DNA of 64,000 nt from Mastigamoeba balamuthi. Its lineage: Eukaryota; Evosea; Mastigamoebida; Mastigamoebidae. Each line of letters begins with the position of its first letter. Position 1 is the first letter of the stretch. The translations under genes and the position numbers were made by a program. The notes beneath the pieces were generated by a model that was not told the DNA's origin, searched no databases, and was given only the letters and a program-made list of their open reading frames with translations. The DNA lies in NCBI GenBank assembly GCA_902651635.1, contig CACRSC010000035.1:44220-108219 (forward strand). Reading direction: 5' to 3'. Positions 11,601 to 22,855 of the stretch are shown piece by piece.

Positions 11601-13289
11601 CTACTGCGACGCCGTCGAGCGCGACGACGACGACGCGGCGCGGCGCCTGTCGATCAGCCAGCCGCGCAACAACGGCGACACGCCGCTGCACGTCTGCGCG
11701 CGGCGCGGCTTCGCGGCGGGACTGCGCGTGCTCATCGCCGCCGGCGCCGACGTCAACGCGCGCAACGCGGCGGGCAAGACGCCGCTGCACGTGGCCGTCG
11801 AGTGCGACGACATGGAGTCTGTGCGGGCGCTGGAGCAGAGCGCGTGCGACAAGAGCGTGCGGACGGCAGAGGGGCTGACGGCGCTGCACATCGCGGCGCA
11901 GCGGGACCACCGCGCCATCGCCGAGATGCTCGTCTCGACAGCGGCGCCGCACGACGCGGTCGACACGCACTCGCGGACGGCGTTCGACCTGATCCGCGAC
12001 CCGCAGTGGGCCGAGGCGCTCAAGGACGAGGCGCAGCGCCGCGAGGTGTTTGTGAGCTACGCGCACGTCGACAAGGTCTTTGCGCAGCGCCTCAAGAACG
12101 AGCTCGAGCGGCACGGCATCCGCTGCTGGATGGACGAGACCCGCCTCGAGATCGGCGCCGACTGGCGGTCGGACATCGCGCACGGCGTGCTGCAGTCCAA
12201 CGTCGTGCTCTACGTCATCTCGCGGGCGTCGTCGCTCTCGGACTGGTGCATCAAGGAGCTGCACCTCGCCCGCAGGGAGGGCCTTGTCGTGCTGCCCCTC
12301 TGGCTCGAGCGCGTCCCCGTCATGACCGAGGTCGCCGCCCTCATCTACGGCATCCAGTCGCTCGACTTCACGAGTGCGTCCCTCCCATTTTTGACTTCGA
12401 GTTTGCACGTTTCCGACTTACTTTTTTTCTTTTTGTGCTGCCGATTGTGGTCGCAGGGGAGGACAAGTTCGATCGCACGCTGCAGGTGCTCGTGCGCAGG
12501 CTCAATTCCATTCTCGCGACATGTGCGCTGCCCTTCATGCGCACCGTCACTCAGAACAGAGAGCGTGCAGTGGAGGGCGGGGGGACTGTGGAGCGGATGA
12601 CGCCGCCCGAGAAGAGCATCGAGGACATTCTGAGGCGCAGGTGCCCGTTCCTCTACGTGGCGCACCTGCGCGCCGTGCAGTCACGCAGCGACGTCGGCGT
12701 CGTCGCGGCGCTGCGCTCGCAGCTGCTGCTCATGGGGGTCGACTGCGCCAGCAACCGCTCCGACCCGATGAAGGCACCACACTCCTCACGCCCCAAGTCT
12801 CAATTAAATCCGCTCCTCACTCACGCGTTCGCCGCGGACCCTCAACTCCCCCAGCTCGACGGGGCCTACGAGGCGCAGCAGTGGGAGGCGCACCGGCAGG
12901 AGCTGCTGGAGCGCAGCGACGGCGTGCTGGTCATCGCCAGCAGGCAGTTTGTCAACGACGCCGAGGCCCGCGCGGTGGTCGTCGAGGCCAAGCAGCAGCT
13001 GCGCAAGCGGGTCTTCATCCTGTTCCCCACGGCAGAGAACCCGCTGGTGGGGGCTGGGCCCGAGCTGGCCGAGTTTGTGGAGGCGCTGGGGGACTGCCCT
13101 GTGTTCTACCTGCTGCGCCCAGAGGCCATGCGGCAGCTGACGTACATTGTGCACCTGTGGCAGCGCCAGGGCGAGGCCGCCCTGAAGCTCAGGCGCCTCG
13201 GCGAGGATCTGGCCGCCGCCCACAAGGCTCTGTTGCAGGCGGACGAGCAGCACGAGACCCTCAGGAGGGCCTTCACGTTCCTCGAGTGA
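8695..13289 (+). CDS. BRCT - RCC1 propeller - ankyrin - TIR - TIR protein
   Basis: Nine exons chain in phase into about 1377 residues. I place introns at 8978-9027, about 9708-9750, 9838-9880, 10331-10383, 11035-11086, 11226-11281, 12374-12456 and 12774-12854. Domains in order: one BRCT domain, an acidic poly-Glu and basic linker, and an FEELRVE motif like one seen in Nup98-type proteins. Next come seven RCC1 repeats (WGWG, FAWGS, YSWGS, FVWGD, YAWGD, VVGCG, WLWGD), four or five ankyrin repeats, and a TIR domain (EVFVSYAHVDK to about LDFT). A second, divergent TIR-like domain follows. The first TIR keeps SDWCIKE, where the last Glu aligns with the NADase glutamate of SARM1. The weakest link is BRCT to RCC1: ignoring the intron at 9838 gives a stop at 9868-9870, and RCC1 could then start at ATG 9887. 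Linkage from RCC1 to TIR is better supported. The role is not known. Confidence 0.6.
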
Positions 13290-13706
13290 GAGTAGAACAC
13301 CTCGCAGTGTACTACACCTTCTCGCGACCTCCCGTTATGCACTCCAGAGCTTCCCGCGGATTCCTGGAAGCAAATATGCCTCCTTCCCAGTTAGCAGCCC
13401 GTTGTGTGTATGCACTCGAGTTATTCGGGGGGGGGGGGGCAAACCCAACTCGTTGTTTTTCATTATTCAGATGGGTGTAGGGGGTCTGAGCTGTTGTGAG
13501 AGGACATTTGTATTAGCCAACCAACAGCTGATGAAACCGAGTTCTCTCTGTCCCGATATCCCCGATTGTTCGGCGCAGGGTTTGGCGGTTTTTCTTTGAT
13601 TTCAATTTCTTTTTTGCCGTTACGACTATCTTGCTCACAAGCGCACTTTATTCGTCAAGGACACAAGCAAACACCAGCGAGGTCAACTATAGCGTTACGC
13701 TTGCTG
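13290..13706 (+). other. Intergenic, with poly-G run
   Basis: No gene is seen between the TIR gene and receptor kinase 1. The stretch contains a run of 12 G near 13428-13439. The last hundred bases before the ATG at 13707 are likely promoter and 5' leader of the receptor, but I see no clear TATA box. Confidence 0.6.
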
Positions 13707-16700
13707 ATGGGCAAGATGAGGAGCGAATGCGCGGTCGTCTGTGCTTTGCTGGTCATTGCGAGCCTGGGCGCGGGTATGGGCTCCTCCAATGGCGAGCGTA
13801 GTCCTACTCCTGCATTCACGACTGGCGCAGAGTGTGGAAACCACGTGGAGGACCCCGGAGAGGAGTGCGACAGCTCCACGGGGTGCGCAGCAAACTGCAC
13901 CTGCGAGCGCCCCATGGTGCCCTCTGGCACGGGGAAGTGCACACGTACGAGTGCTCATCAGCGCATCACTGTGAAACCGCCCCAGCAAATTGACTGTTGA
14001 GGGGGCCAGTGTGTAGAAACAAGAGGCTGGACGCAGGGGAACAATGCGACGGATCCGCTGGATGCGGGCCCAACTGCTACTGCATGCCAGGGTGGCGTAA
14101 TGTTACCGGGGGCTGCTCCAGTACGCGTCCACGTGTCGTCTCGAAACACTCTGACGTTTGGGGTACTGCAGAGTGCGGGGACTCTGTGGTGGACGCGGGA
14201 GAGACGTGCGACAGCACCGAGGGGTGCGGAGTGTCGTGCAAGTGTAGCGTAGGGTGGACCCCCGGCACCACGATGGGCAACAACACCTGCTCGAGTGCGC
14301 TGCAAACACCAACGCAGGAGCACAGAGGGGCAGCGCTGACAGGGGAGGGGCTGGGCGCAGGGTGCGGGAACCACGAGGTGGACGACTGGCGCGAGGAGTG
14401 CGACGACAACACCTCCTTGTGTGTCGCCTGCAAGTGTGCCGCGGGCTCCCTCGCTATCGGCCACCGCTGTGTTGGTCCGTATAATTTCATCGTCGCTCTG
14501 GATGTGAACACTGCTACGGGCAGGAAAATCTGTTGAGCACAAGAGCCTGTGTCCCGAGCTGTCGCAGGTCATGTGCATCGCAGACACCTCTTGCATGTGG
14601 TGCGCATCTACGAGGTCGTGCATGCCGAGGGCGCTGAGCGAGACATGCGGGAAATGCGGTCTGATGGACATGTCCCGTGAGGTCTGGCCGTCGCTGCTGC
14701 TCTTCCGCTCTGCCGCTCACAACTCTGCCTGCAGGAGTGCGTGCGTCACAGCGGGTGCAGCTGGTGTGCCGCGGCTTCCACGTGCCTGCCGCAGGGTAGC
14801 AGCTGTCTGGCGTGCTCGGACCTCAGCGCGAGCACCTGCGACAGTACACCCGGTGCGGACCACTGGGAGGCCTCTTAGCTAACTGTGCGACTGTGCGCGG
14901 TGCAGCTTGCTCGTGGTGCCCTGCGGCTGCGCGCTGCCAGCAAGCCACCGATCCGTGTGTACAGTGCAGCGCCGTGGGCGATCTGAGATCCTGCAAGCAG
15001 CGCCCGGGGTGCCACTGGTGCAACGAGAGCGGCACGTGCACGGGCGCAGGGGTCAAATGCACTGCGTGCCTTGCGTCGAGGCACCTGGACGTGTGCGCTC
15101 GGAACGCGTCGTGTGCGTGGTGTCCTTCCACTGCGCAGTGCATCGAGCAAGGGGGCCGCTGCCCTGGCTGCTCAGCGATGCCCAGGGGGTCGTGTGCAGG
15201 AGCGTGCCAGTGGTGTGCAGCATCCCTCTCCTGCCTCGACCAGCGTACGCTCCGTCGTCCCTCCACCCTCCACCCTCCACTCGGCATCCTGTTGCAGCCA
15301 CTGAATGACCCTCCAATCGCGCACAGAGAGCGAGTGCTCGTGCGACATAGGAGACGTCGAGTGCAGCAGCCCGGGGTGCAGCAGATGTGAGACGCGGCGC
15401 TCGTGCGTCCTCAGAACCGACACATGTCCCTCGTGCCGCAGCTTCACTGTGCGCTCTCCCGCTTCCCTCCGATCATTTATTGACGGCATAGAGCAGAGCT
15501 CTGAGATGTGTACAAGACTTGGCTGCCAGTGGTGCAGCGCCACGCGGATGTGCACGACGGGTGGCCAGAACTGCCATCGGTGTGAGGACATGGGCGAAGC
15601 CTACTGCGCCTTCTTCCCGGAATCGTGCATGCTCAAAGGGAGTATGTGTCTGACTGTGGAAGCCCCCATTAGAAAGGCAGCCAAGTCTGATAGAGGCGTA
15701 TTGGTTGCCGCTCTCGTTCCCCTCGTTATTGGAAGTACGTTGCTGCTAGGTGGCGTCGGCATTGCAGCTGTGGTGGTGTGCAGACAAGGAAGACACGTGA
15801 GCAGGGAGAGTTATCGTTATAGTTATGCCGACCTCGAACCAGAATTGTCTTACACCGACTTCACAGTCACCCCAGACACACTGCTGTTCGAGGGTCCCCA
15901 TGGCTTCATTAGCGTTGGCAGTGCGTATACAAAGGAACTGACAATCGTCAACACCGGAAAGAAGCTCATGCATGCCAAGGTCTCTGCTCGAGTTTGTACG
16001 GATTATCGAAATCCTCCGTTTGACATCTCCTGTATCCCGAACGAGCCGAGGATCCCTGCCGGTGACACAGTCACAGTTTACGTGACGCTGCTGGCGAAGC
16101 GCAGGGCCGAGCTATCTGCGAGCATCATAGTCTCAGCTGGCTCCAAGCATGGTCCTCGGATCATAGTCAATGCGAAGGCAGTTGTCTGTGGGCCTCTTCC
16201 TGGACTGCACGAGATAGCAGAGGGCAGAGAAATAGGCAGGGGCTGGTTCGGACCCGTGTACACAACAGTGTGGATGGACAAGGAAGTTGTGGTCAAGGTG
16301 TTTGCGCCATCGGATGCTGAGACTGGAGAAAAAGCCAAGGAGGACATAAGGAAGGAGATGAACTTTGATAGGTATGATTACCCTTACCTCGTCGCCGTGC
16401 TGGGCACTATTGTGGAACCAACGAGCGTCAACATTGTCATGTACTAGCCAAAGTGCCATTCCTGTCATGGTCTTACACTCGCGTCTGCAGGGAGTATGCA
16501 CCCATGGGCAACCTGATGACGTGCATCAACGAAAGGAAAATTGAGGAAGATATGAGGTCGATGATTGCCCATGATATTGCAATGGGAATGTCATTCCTGG
16601 AGAAGCATTGCTGTGCGCATGGGTATGTATGCTACTCAGAAAAATTGACTAACTCGAAAACTGCATCGGCAGAGATCTAAAGGCAGAAAACGTTCTAGTT

Positions 16701-17173
16701 TATTCTCTTTCTTTAATGGACAAAGTGCGGGTCAAGATAACTGACTACTGGACGGATGGTCTAATCTCGACCCCGAACGCTATTGGTCTTGCTCGTCAAG
16801 TAATGTCTGTTCAGCTACCAGGCAAATTGGTTCGCCAACATGGCAGGTTCATGGGCGACGTGTATGCACTCATGCGTTTTTGCAGTCTTACTGTTTCATA
16901 CAGATTCTGTTTCGGAATGCTGTTGTTCATTTTGTACACTGAAGTTGAAGCAATTCCACAGTGAGCATATCAATTGAATGCCTATCACTTAACTCATAAC
17001 AAACTAGAGCCCGGAAGCAGCTGTTAATGCACATTCAGAAACCAGAAAAACTACACATGCCTTCTGGAACAATGGGCGAAATAATTGAGACCTGCCTGAA
17101 TCATGATCACTCTGCTCGCCCCACGTTTAGGACCATACTCATCTTGATGGAGAATGTCGATGCTTTTCCATAA
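13707..17173 (+). CDS. Receptor kinase 1: Cys-rich ectodomain, TM, ASH/MSP-like, kinase
   Basis: This is a predicted plasma-membrane receptor kinase. A signal peptide covers about the first 25 residues. Cys-rich modules resembling DUF4215 repeats follow (CGNHVEDPGEECDSSTGC type), roughly one per exon. Then come PSI-like CxWC modules ending near SMCLTVEAP, and a TM helix at about 15694-15777. A cytosolic beta-sandwich resembling ASH/MSP domains (PDTLLFEGPHGFISVG to IIVNAKAVV) precedes a TKL-like kinase. The kinase has loop GRGWFGPVY, Lys in VVVKVF, catalytic HGDLKAEN, and KITDYW where DFG is usual. DVFCFG and CLNHDHSARPTF complete it, so the core residues are intact. Mapped introns include 13945-14009, 14121-14171, 14295-14360, 16441-16490, 16623-16672 and 16862-16903. 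ATG 13716 is an alternative start. The kinase part is more AT-rich than neighbouring genes. Ligand unknown. Confidence 0.82.
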
Positions 17174-17714
17174 ATACAATTCTTGATATTTCCTGGATTT
17201 CTTTATATTGCTTATGCTTTAAATAATATTGATTTAGCTCATATTGTTTTCTGGTAGTCCATGTGCCACCAGCACAGCACCGCCAGTGGCATATCACAAA
17301 ACACTGATAGTACATTTATCTATCGATCTACCACTGGTAGTTAGCGATGTACTGCCAGTATCAGCATCTGGCACAAGGCTCAATAACGCAAGTATCTCCT
17401 GTCCACTATCATCAGGTGCCAGATATGAACAGGAGGCAGCACCCAGTCTGCACAGACTGCCTTTTGCAAACATGCTCAGATTTGTGCAGAAGACATGACT
17501 GGGTGTTGCTATGGTGGAAATGGTGCTTAGCTACGCTACAGCTATCTCTGTTGCTAGATTTTGGGGGTAATTAGCAGGTGAAGCTATGATATATGTATAT
17601 CTTAGGATTACCTCTGGCCAAGACTATCATTCATGGTCTGGCTGGCTGGCACAATTGAAAATAATTGATATTGCAATCGAAAAGATGCAAGGATGTCTTA
17701 TTTCTACACTGCAA

Positions 17715-17919
17715 CCAGTAGGCATGCTTCACGCTATACCAGGTTATTTGTGTGGGGTCACCTGCCAAACTGCATGCAAGGTATTCCGATCTTCCACCGG
17801 TGGCTAGTCTTCTTCTGATACCAGGGGCCCTTCCAGGGATCGGGAATACCTTAAGCACAGTTGGGACAGGTGACCCCACAAATAACTATTTTATAGTTTG
17901 AAGCATGCCTACCAGTTGG
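17715..17919. mobile_element. Fold-back (MITE-like) element, about 205 bp
   Basis: Two arms of about 80-90 bases (17715-17795 and 17831-17919) are imperfect inverted copies. Shared blocks are GTAGGCATGCTTCA, TTATTTGTG, GGGGTCACCTG and AAGGTATTC. The whole could form one long hairpin. No coding capacity is present. It is probably a miniature inverted-repeat transposable element, and the parent family is not evident. Confidence 0.7.
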
Positions 17920-18179
17920 ATTTCCTGGATTGCAGAAGTATAAAAGGACATGCTCAAGGACTTCATTCTGCTTGATGACACCTTGTCTCTGCACTGTTTT
18001 CATGAGTGCTGCAGACAGTTCTATTTTCATCCCATTGGTTGCATCATTTCATCACAATTTACAGCCCTGGCCATAAGTAAGTTCATACTCCCCTATGCAC
18101 CCCAGAAAAGACAAGCAATCAGACTATGTTGGTCATAAGGGACAGAGGGAGGAGAGGGGAAGTGCTGATGGTTAGTAGA

Positions 18180-18950
18180 GGATGTAGTTCCCAGCAGCCT
18201 CTGTGATCCTTTCCAGATGTGAATTCATACTTGCCACCATTTTTGTGAGAGATTTTGGAAGCCTTGCCCATTCCTTGTGCAGTCCCACAATGTTCTGGGG
18301 GCAGTGCAATGCCACACGAGCCTTGAGAAGAGATCACACGTTTCTATTTGGGAAGCATGCTGGCCAGACCATGTGGTCCACGTTTTGCAAGGCCCTTCAG
18401 GCCTTTCCAAGATTACAGGTGCCTGCAGCACCCAGTCACCTGAAGTGGGTCCAAATCACTTCTTGGCACTGGGCAGCAGGGCCCTGTTGTAGATGTCACA
18501 GACCTGGACTGCCATGTTCCTCTTGGAGTGCCAAAGAGCTCGAAGGATGCCTCGTCTGTGAAACAACCTGGTTCCAGTTCTGGTTCTGCCGAGTTTGGGC
18601 GAAAATCTTGCCAAAGCAGAAATTTGATTATCAGCTTCTTGTAGTGGTGCCCAGTGGCATTCAAACAGCATTGAACAGTGTATGAAGAGACAGCAACCCA
18701 AGTCCTCTTCAGGCACCTGACCAGATCCATGGCTGACTTTGTGGGATGCTGCTCTGAGAGTTTTGTGATTTTTGAATCTTCTGGCACCAAAGTTCTGTGT
18801 GGAGCCAAAGGGAGGTGCATCTACAGTGCATGAGAAACTGTCGAAATTGACCCACTTCTTGGCCACCTTGGCAGAGCACCTGACCTGCTTCCCAGCGGCA
18901 TTGACCATTATATGAGGGCCGAGCTTGTACTTCTGGAGGAACCACAACTT
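18180..18950 (-). mobile_element. Tc1/mariner-like transposase remnant
   Basis: Read on the minus strand, separate frames give FTDEASFELFGTPRG, then YNRALLPSAKK, a VLQ strand, and WPACFPN at the position of the usual [13 protein letters not shown] box. The catalytic core is therefore recognisable but scattered over at least three frames with stops, so the copy is dead. A helix-turn-helix-like part (IYK-type start, KWVNFDSFS region) lies at the high-coordinate end. Terminal repeats were not identified. Confidence 0.75.
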
Positions 18951-19161
18951 TCAGAATTTCTTTTCACTCAAAAAGATCTTGTGTAAATAGTAAACCCAAA
19001 TCAATCAGAGAATGCATTTTATATCTCCGCCGACCTAAATATCTGGTTATTTATCCTAAATCGGAAAAATACCTTTTAGAAGCAAACTTAGACTCTGGTT
19101 TGTATGAACAAACTTAATGGACAGGGCTGTACTGAACACTAAGATTAAGAATTAAGATCCT

Positions 19162-19288
19162 GGCAAAAAGGCATCAACTTTTGTAAAGTCTTCAAGGGGT
19201 TCTTTTTAGCTCTTTAGATCTGTAAAGGGTATGGCCTCTACAAGTCTTTAGAGCTAAAAAGAACCCCGGCTGAGCTGATGCCTTTGGA
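19162..19288. mobile_element. Short fold-back element
   Basis: GGGGTTCTTTTTAGCTCT at about 19196 is followed by its inverted copy ending at about 19266. An outer GGCATCA/TGATGCC pair lies at 19170 and 19276. This gives a hairpin with arms of about 45-55 bases and no coding capacity, consistent with a very small non-autonomous element. Confidence 0.55.
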
Positions 19289-19679
19289 AGCTATTTTGAG
19301 ACCAGTGTGAGAAATCTTCCAAAACTAAGGCTGAATAAGACAAACTGGCATGATTGTTACATCTGATACCCTGACCAGTCTTCTTCGGCCCCAAGAGGTG
19401 CGTTTTATCATTTTCTTATCTTGGGTGCTGTGACATTGCTCCTACAGACCATTCAGATACCACAGAAGTCCAAGCATGCAAAGTACCTTCAAGACATCAG
19501 AGAATGCAAAAAGTCAATATAGCAAGATTCCTGTATCTAACTGTAAGCCGATTCTTGGATCTCACTACCACTTGGGCCCTGTGTTCTACTCCTACTGCCA
19601 GTGTGATATAGATAGAGTGAGTAATCAACAAATAAGTTCATTGCCCAGTCTTTATAGTCTTCAGACCTTAATGATCCGG

Positions 19680-20200
19680 ACCTTGATGTGTGGAACTCTT
19701 CAAGTGGCTTTTGATCAGGTGAAGGACAAGGCTCGAGGTTTGCCAGGTTGATGAAATGGCCATTCTCCAGGAATTCGTAGTGCCTGGGCAGACTGACCTG
19801 CTGTACATAAAGTAGAGATACTTTGTTCCATTCATTATTCACTGGAATTCTTAATTCCCAGAGGATGTATGAGATTAAATAACAAAAAAATGATAATCTG
19901 TAGCATTTCAGCAAGCTTTCACATTCTTGAAAGTTAAGAACATAATTGTACTGCCCTGACCTGAACCTGAACCCCATTGAAAACATCTAAGAGATCCTTG
20001 AGATCAAGTATGAAGAGAGACAGCCCAGAGCAGTCCGGTATCAAGAGTGGTAGAAGTTGCAAGACACTGTGTTCACAAGCCAAGTGTGCAGCAAAGTACG
20101 TGAACTGCTCTATCTTGATGGTTCAGACTGGGACTAAGGATGATGGATCCAGCTGTGCTGGGGACAAGCCAAGGTCTGGTGCTTCATATCAAACTTCAGC
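19680..20200 (+). mobile_element. Tc1/mariner-like transposase fragment
   Basis: The plus-strand translation recovers FTGILNSQRMY and, further on, CPDLNLNPIENI followed by a helix with EERQPRAV. These are the C-terminal part of a Tc1-type DDE transposase and align with the better copy that follows it. Stops and frame changes lie between the two blocks. The boundaries are approximate. Confidence 0.65.
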
Positions 20201-20279
20201 CTAGGAAGATACAAAAATCAATCAAATCTTACAGAAGCACCCAGTCAAGGGCTCTGCATGCCTGATACAGGCTTAAGAG

Positions 20280-21053
20280 GACTCGTATTGATATCTCTAC
20301 ATGCAGTGTGCAGTGTCAGCTGCATGCTGCTGGCCTGAACTGGAGCAGGCCAAAGAGGAAGTCAATGCTCTCTACAAAGCATCAGTAAGATCGTGTTCTC
20401 TTTGTCCAGTCCCATGTGCTCTTCACTGATGAGTCGATTCGAGCTTAACAGGTCATCTGTGGTAGTATGGTAAGGCACATCCCTACGTGGTCCGCCAGGT
20501 CAAACATCCAGTCAAGGTTCATGTATGGAGTTATTTTTCAAAGAAAGGAGTTGGGGCCCTTCATACCTTCACTGAAATTCTCAATTCCCAGAGAATGTAT
20601 TGAATCTATCAGAACTACCTTCTGCCCTCTGCAAAGAAGCTCTATGGAAGAAAGAAGAAGGACTGGTTCCTGCAAGAGGACAATGATTCAAAGCACAAGA
20701 GTAAGTTTCCCTATACTTAGAAAGATAACAATCACATCGAGATACTGCCCTGGCCAGCATGCAGTCCAGACCTGAACCCTATTGAAAACGTTTAGGGGAT
20801 CTCAAGGCCAAGGTTGCAAAGAGACAGCCCAGAACTGCGAAAAAGCTCTGCATCAGGAGTGGAGGAATCTGTCTGAGAGTTCTGCTGTTGCACTGGCAAA
20901 TTCTATGAAGTGTTACCTGGCCCTAGTGAAAGAAGCAAAAGGAGACTATATTGCTACTAACATCCGAATTTCCCTCTTGCTTTTCAACACAATTGATAAT
21001 TCCAAAAAAGACTTTTTGTTCCTGAATTTTTGGGACTTCTGGCCAGTACTGTA
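20280..21053 (+). mobile_element. Tc1/mariner-like transposase, better preserved copy
   Basis: In plus-strand frames one reads LFTDES, VHVWSYF-type sequence, ILNSQRMY, LLPSAKKLYG, WFLQEDNDSKHKSK, and [24 protein letters not shown]. These comprise the second and third catalytic acids and the signature box of Tc1-type DDE transposases. Several stops or shifts break it. Its 3' end stops at the TA where the next element (21054-22278) begins, so that element may have inserted into or beside it. Confidence 0.8.
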
Positions 21054-22278
21054 CAGTGCAAATCACAACTAACTAGCCCACCTTAATTCTTCAAATGCAA
21101 TTCACTCATACTTTTATTATGTGTTTTGTACTTCCGAGGGCAAATCCTGATTTAGTATGCAGGATATTCTTCCTTGGCCTCCAGGACTGCTTGCAGCTGA
21201 AGAAACCAATTGTTGAGCATACCCCAAAGAGAGAAACTTCCACTCTTTTCTGAGGCAACACACCAATGCCTAAAGATTGAGGGTTTACCTCAGTCACCTT
21301 AGCCTTCAGGATGCCCCAGGCATTTTCGATTCCATTAAGGTCCGGGGCTGCATGCTGGCCAGGGGAGGCAGGTATTGTTGTTTTTGGCTTTTCATTAGCA
21401 GCACATTTGACTGGTCTGTTTACTGTCATTGTCCTCTGCCAAAAGCCACTCCACCTGATCATCCTCATAATCCTGGCAAATTAAAGGCAGGAGAGCCCTC
21501 TGATAGATGTTATATATCTTTTCGGAATTGAGATTCCCCTGGAAGATGTGAAGCCATCCAAACCCATGTGAGAAAAAGCACCCCCAATCCTGAACCTTCT
21601 GGGGTACTTAACCTGTCTGACCAAAAATCGATGACAAAAAAGCTGCCAATGCTTCGTCTTCGGTTCCTCTAGCCAGAACGTGGACTCGTCACTGAACCAT
21701 ACATTGCTTCAATCTCTTTGCAGATTTTCCTTGCAAAATCATGCAGTGCTTTTTGATGGACAATTTTTTACACAAGCTTGAACAAAGAAGCTTGGCTTGA
21801 ACAAAGAAGTTTGACACTTGGCTTTAGCAGCACAATCACCTGTGAATAGTGGAAAGTGATGCCTGAAGATGAAGGGACTTGCAAAGGACTGAGGCTGAGT
21901 GTGGTGGCTGGGATTTTTTCCCTGGCCAGAATTTGTTTGTCCTCCTCTGTTGTTGCTCTTCTGAGTTTTTTTATGGTGAAGGTGTAGCAACACCATCTGG
22001 TCACTTATCCATCCATTGTTGGGGTGTTTCACAGCTGCAGTACACATAGTGTGCAATGTGCCTCTTGCTCAGTGAGGGCCCATTGAATGGATGTGCAAAA
22101 ACCATATATCTTCCATCTCTGTTTCTCTGTGAGAGACATTTTTGTCTTTATCAGATATTCCGAATTTCAGATATTCTATGATCAGATCATATTATGGCCT
22201 ATAATCTGTCCAATTGGTATTCTCAGCAATTGAAGTGATCGTGAAATAAGGTGGGCTAGTTGATTGTGATTTTTTCTG
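21054..22278 (-). mobile_element. Full-length Tc1/mariner-type element (1225 bp) with TIRs and TA flanks
   Basis: Both ends begin CAG and share an inverted repeat of about 29 bases with the core AACTAGCCCACCTTA. Each end abuts TA (21052-21053 and 22279-22280), the usual Tc1/mariner target duplication. The minus strand encodes transposase pieces, including a DLNGIENAWGILKAKV box near 21300 and upstream pieces to about 22050. Stops interrupt the frame. Size, ends and target site fit a complete but inactive Tc1-like transposon. Confidence 0.8.
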
Positions 22279-22280
22279 TA

Positions 22281-22445
22281 TGCAGTTGAACTGACCAATT
22301 CCATGGAGCACTGCCTGGCTCTGGTCATCTGTTACTGATATCGGGGCTTCCCTTCCCCTTTCCAGCACAACTGGCAATTCCAAAAGACCTTTAGCTTCTG
22401 AAATAATGGGTACCTGGAACTTATCGCCAGGACTGCAAATTCTCA
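22281..22445 (+). mobile_element. Tc1/mariner-like 3' fragment
   Basis: The translation resembles the C-terminus of the copy at 20280-21053: VELTNSMEHCLALV here against VALANSMKCYLALV there. The untranslated tail also aligns. It overlaps that copy instead of continuing it, so it is a separate copy or a duplicated end. Confidence 0.6.
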
Positions 22446-22467
22446 GACCCTTAATCTACAAATCCCC

Positions 22468-22855
22468 ATGGGGTTGGCAGTGTGGCTGGCGGCGCTCGGC
22501 GTCGCTGCCACGCTCTGGTGGTGGCGCTCCCGCTCCCGCAGCCTCAACGCCGCCGCCGCCTACGACGCCGCCATGGCCGCCTCGCGCGCCGCGCTGCAGT
22601 CGCGCTACGAGGCCGGTGCCGCAGCGGGCGCCGCGCGCCTCCTGGAGCAGGTGACCCCGGTTCAACTCCCGCCGTCCCCCCTCCGCGTCTCATCGCCCGC
22701 CCCAGCAGCAGCACAAGGCCCAGCAGAAGCCGCGCCCGGCGCCCTCCGCCGGCGATGACGTCAGGCAGATTCTGCGTGACGTGGGCGACGGCGCGCGCTA
22801 CTCGCCGCCGCACAAGAGGCGCTTCGGGGGCGACCGCTGCTCCGCGCGGGGATGA
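22468..22855 (+). CDS. Small single-TM protein, weakly selenoprotein S-like
   Basis: Two exons, 22468-22650 and 22706-22855, with a 55-nt GT-AG intron in phase 0, encode 110 residues. An N-terminal TM helix (GLAVWLAALGVAATLWWW) is followed by RSRSR, an Ala-rich helix and a basic tail (PPHKRRFGGDRCSARG). Layout and tail recall VIMP/selenoprotein S, an ER membrane adaptor of the ERAD machinery, but similarity is weak. The TGA stop is followed in frame by CGG CGC TAG, so a UGA-Sec reading cannot be excluded by eye. The start lies immediately after a transposon fragment. Confidence 0.5.

Larger units (their letters stand above)
17174..22467. other. 5.3-kb transposon graveyard
   Basis: No host gene is seen. 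The region is AT-rich relative to the genes and carries at least four decayed Tc1/mariner-like transposase copies in both orientations and two fold-back elements, listed separately. The stretches 17174-17714 and 18951-19160 show nothing I can assign. Confidence 0.75.
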
